Shown: positions 5,606 to 7,484 of the stretch, in pieces
Layout: each line of letters begins with the position of its first letter
Numbering within the stretch: position 1 is the first letter of the stretch
DNA from: Chamaesiphon sp.
Lineage (GTDB): Bacteria; Cyanobacteriota; Cyanobacteriia; Cyanobacteriales; Chamaesiphonaceae
DNA length: 7,484 bases
Direction of reading: 5' to 3'
NCBI GenBank assembly: GCA_026785875.1
Contig: JAJAZF010000607.1
Span: forward strand, 1-7,484
Program-made: the position numbers and the translations under genes
The notes under the pieces: generated by a model
The model's database searches: none
What the model was told of the DNA's origin: nothing
What the model saw: the letters and a program-made list of their open reading frames with translations, nothing else

Positions 5606-6364
5606 CTAATCGGTACTAGATGGCAAATTGTCTGGATCGATGCCTTGCGATCGCAAATAAGCTACCAATTGATCGGCACGTTGACGTTCTCGATCGGCAC
5701 GTTGACGCTCCTGCTCGATCTGCTCTACAGCCCACGGGAGCATCGTTCCTGACTCATCCCACCATCGCAACCAATAACCCGAACGCCCCTCTTTACTACC
5801 GCGCCATGTACCTAGAAATAAGTTCATTTCGGCGATCCATTGTCGTCCATCGGCATCGGGTAGCACCAATTCATAACGACCATTTTGGAGTTGATAAAAC
5901 TCTAATAACCCACCTTCAGGTTCAAAAATAGCGTAAATCGGTACTCGGAGGATTTGCTCATAAAAAAACCATTTACCAGGGGGAAAGGTGCGCTTAACGG
6001 AGTATTCGCTGCCATCCACATCGGAGATAAATTCCATCACGAGCGTGGGTAGATCGCCTTCAGCGTAGGGTGTATAGCTTCTGCGAGTATATTCGCTTGG
6101 GTTGGCTGCGGTTACATATAACCAATCGGGAGCCTTCACGACAATTTTTTCGTCGATGGTTGCACATAGTCCAAAGTTGGAGAGGATCAGCATCTGCGGC
6201 TGAATAAATCCACTCAATTCCAAGCTCTCGCGCAATGCTCCGGCGAGCAGCGGTTGTCCATCATTGTCCACCGGATCGTCCTCCAATTGAAAGTCCTTGG
6301 GCAACGGTTCCCAAGTCACGACTAATTCATGGTTGATTCTAGCTGTGCTAAGTTGAGCAATCAT
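5606..6364 (-). CDS. Uma2 family endonuclease-like protein (DUF820)
   Basis: The 252-residue protein matches the Uma2/DUF820 family, which has a PD-(D/E)XK nuclease-like fold and is greatly expanded in cyanobacteria; its biological role is poorly known. Visible hallmarks are VKAPDWLYV (76-84, Asp80), LPTLVMEFISDVDGSEY (105-121, Glu111), then GKWFFYEQILRVPIYAIFEP (130-149, Lys131), which together supply candidate Asp/Glu/Lys catalytic residues. A domain rich in aromatic residues follows. Residues about 213-236 form a charged coiled coil (EQERQRADRERQRADQL), ending in LRSQGIDPDNLP, a tail often seen in these proteins. The start at 6364 gives the expected length, but no clear ribosome site precedes it. 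It lies 67 bases after pdxA on the same strand; co-transcription is possible. Some members may be transposon-derived or regulatory rather than active nucleases. A HIP1 octamer lies near the 3' end. Confidence 0.85.
   Translation of the reverse strand: MIAQLSTARINHELVVTWEPLPKDFQLEDDPVDNDGQPLLAGALRESLELSGFIQPQMLILSNFGLCATIDEKIVVKAPDWLYVTAANPSEYTRRSYTPYAEGDLPTLVMEFISDVDGSEYSVKRTFPPGKWFFYEQILRVPIYAIFEPEGGLLEFYQLQNGRYELVLPDADGRQWIAEMNLFLGTWRGSKEGRSGYWLRWWDESGTMLPWAVEQIEQERQRADRERQRADQLVAYLRSQGIDPDNLPSSTD
5647..5654. repeat. HIP1 octamer
   Basis: GCGATCGC within the 3' end of the Uma2-family gene. Confidence 0.9.
5671..5712. repeat. 21-base direct repeat encoding a coiled-coil heptad
   Basis: GATCGGCACGTTGACG occurs at 5671 and again 21 bases later at 5692. 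The unit encodes one seven-residue heptad (RERQRAD type) of the C-terminal coiled coil of the Uma2-family protein. Duplication in steps of 21 bases keeps both reading frame and heptad phase. Confidence 0.8.
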
Positions 6365-6431
6365 GGCTGTTGCTTTGTTTTTCTAAGTTTGATTTTATCA
6401 TTTTCGATATCGTAGGCATTCTTATCGAGCT

Positions 6432-7475
6432 TCACACCACACCCGATCGAGAATTTACTAATTTCGCCGCAAGTTTAATTGCTTCTAGCATACTTCTCGC
6501 GTCAGCAATCCCCAATCCGGCAATATCAAACGCCGTACCATGATCGGGGGAAGTCCGCACAAATGGTAAACCAATTGTCGTATTGATCGCTCGATCGAAT
6601 GCCATCAATTTGACTGGAATCAAACCCTGATCGTGATAGAGAGCCAAATAAGCATCTGCGGCTTGTGGATCGGGATGAGTCCCAAACCATGCTTGCCCTG
6701 GCTTCACCCACATCGTATCTGGCGGTAATAGTCCGAGCAATTTGTACTGTGGATAAATACTCCGCTCAGTCTCCAACCAACTAGCTAACCAATCTACTTC
6801 CTCACGCCCTAATTGTCCCCCTTCACCGCTGTGGGGATTTAATCCAGCGATCGCGATCGTTCCCGATTGGAGTCCAAAATCTACCTGCAAACTCTCAACC
6901 AATAACCCCAGCTTGAGGCTGAGTAATGCTGGAGTCAGAGCTTGGGAAACTTGATTTAACGGCAGATGTGTCGTCGCCAGCAGCGTCCGTAATGTCCAAC
7001 CAGTGTAGGGAGAAACACCCACAAATAGCATCCCAAAGCGGTCTAGATTCGCCTTGAACGCGAGTAATTCCGTTTGACCTGGGAAATGATGTCCCGCAGC
7101 TAACCAAGCCGATTTAGCGATGGGTGCAGTGACGATCGCTTCAAACTCACCCGCAAGTGTTCGATCGATCGCCAGATCCAGATATTCAAAACTCGCCGCA
7201 CCGCTAGCAGCATTACCCTGTCCGACTTGTACGCCATCACGAATTGCTTGGGCAAGTGGCACATCGATAATATTTAAGTCAGCCGGATTTGCTAACTCAA
7301 TTGAGGCGGGGATTTGCTGGCGTAAATGCTCATAACGATCGATTAATAATTCTAAATTAGCGACTAGGGTGATATCGTAATCTGCTAAAGCTCGATCGCC
7401 CAGAGCTTTGAGCACAACTTCTGTCCCGATCCCTGCCGGATCGCCTAATGCGATAACTAGTCTAGGTTTGCTCAT
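6432..7475 (-). CDS. pdxA: 4-hydroxythreonine-4-phosphate dehydrogenase
   Basis: PdxA oxidises 4-phosphohydroxy-L-threonine with NAD(P); the product decarboxylates and is used by PdxJ to build the pyridoxine ring in the deoxyxylulose-5-phosphate-independent-of-PLP-synthase (PdxA/PdxJ) route. The 347-residue protein shows LVIALGDPAGIGTEV at the N-terminus (6-20), VTAPIAKSAW (115-124), FPGQTELLA (131-139), and three metal-ligand histidines in TTHLPL (His170), NPHSGEGG (His215) and YHDQGLIPVK (His281). TIGLPFVRTSPDHGTAFDIAG (300-320) forms the active-site end. Length and ends are typical. The ATG lies nine bases from the window edge, so its promoter is outside. A cytoplasmic dimer is usual. It is a conserved housekeeping gene and carries a HIP1 octamer. 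Confidence 0.97.
   Translation of the reverse strand: MSKPRLVIALGDPAGIGTEVVLKALGDRALADYDITLVANLELLIDRYEHLRQQIPASIELANPADLNIIDVPLAQAIRDGVQVGQGNAASGAASFEYLDLAIDRTLAGEFEAIVTAPIAKSAWLAAGHHFPGQTELLAFKANLDRFGMLFVGVSPYTGWTLRTLLATTHLPLNQVSQALTPALLSLKLGLLVESLQVDFGLQSGTIAIAGLNPHSGEGGQLGREEVDWLASWLETERSIYPQYKLLGLLPPDTMWVKPGQAWFGTHPDPQAADAYLALYHDQGLIPVKLMAFDRAINTTIGLPFVRTSPDHGTAFDIAGLGIADARSMLEAIKLAAKLVNSRSGVV
6847..6854. repeat. HIP1 octamer
   Basis: GCGATCGC within pdxA, directly followed by a second overlapping CGATCG. Confidence 0.9.
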
Positions 7476-7484
7476 GATTTAACA

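Noticed and set aside
5535..5615. Minus-strand 26-codon frame (AKIGDLDLEFVLHF, HPPVPPKK) overlapping the Uma2-family 3' end
   Set aside because: It reads like protein but has no start codon, no known family and short length; chance or a very short remnant cannot be told apart.
6895..7335. Overlapping frames within pdxA on both strands
   Set aside because: They are shadows of a strongly conserved gene and encode no recognisable motifs.
2503..7475. An intact Tn7-like or CRISPR-associated transposon starting at 2503
   Set aside because: No transposase, TnsC, TniQ or Cas gene and no opposite end appear; the region to the right contains housekeeping pheS and pdxA.

Overview
The window looks like a piece of a cyanobacterial chromosome. 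Three perfect HIP1 octamers (GCGATCGC at 4652-4659, 5647-5654 and 6847-6854) and very frequent GATCG/CGATCG words are the cyanobacterial signature. A heptanucleotide tandem repeat of the STRR type and a Uma2-family gene with a C-terminal coiled coil fit the same group. The genus cannot be fixed from the sequence alone.

Left part (1-2476, plus strand): the 3' portion of a nonribosomal-peptide-synthetase-type gene, read as adenylation, carrier and thioesterase domains. The gene runs off the left edge. The adenylation domain lacks the aspartate that normally holds the amino group of an amino acid, so its substrate may not be an ordinary alpha-amino acid. The thioesterase marks the end of an assembly line.

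Middle-left (2477-3223): a 747-base non-genic stretch with signs of past mobile DNA. It holds three 22-23-base repeats that start beside a TGT and resemble a Tn7/Mu-type transposon end. Next is a MITE- or IS-remnant-like inverted-repeat element (2591-2739) with a perfect 46-base palindrome inside it. After that come short, apparently broken minus-strand reading frames (2760-3039). The promoter of the next gene lies at the right end.

Middle (3224-4207, plus strand): a complete glutathione S-transferase-like gene, followed by a perfect TGTGA-N6-TCACA site of the CRP/SyCrp1 type. This site is correctly placed to activate a weak promoter in front of a 53-codon gene for a small, probably secreted peptide. 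This possible cAMP-controlled micropeptide unit is the most interesting novelty in the window.

Right part (4268-7475, minus strand): a strong hairpin between convergent genes, then pheS (phenylalanyl-tRNA synthetase alpha chain), a Uma2/DUF820 nuclease-like gene, and pdxA (vitamin B6 synthesis). pheS and pdxA are conserved housekeeping genes, so this half is ordinary chromosome. The pheS-Uma2 gap carries the heptamer tandem repeat and a small inverted-repeat element. The genes share a strand but have 67- and 295-base gaps, so a single operon is not clearly supported.
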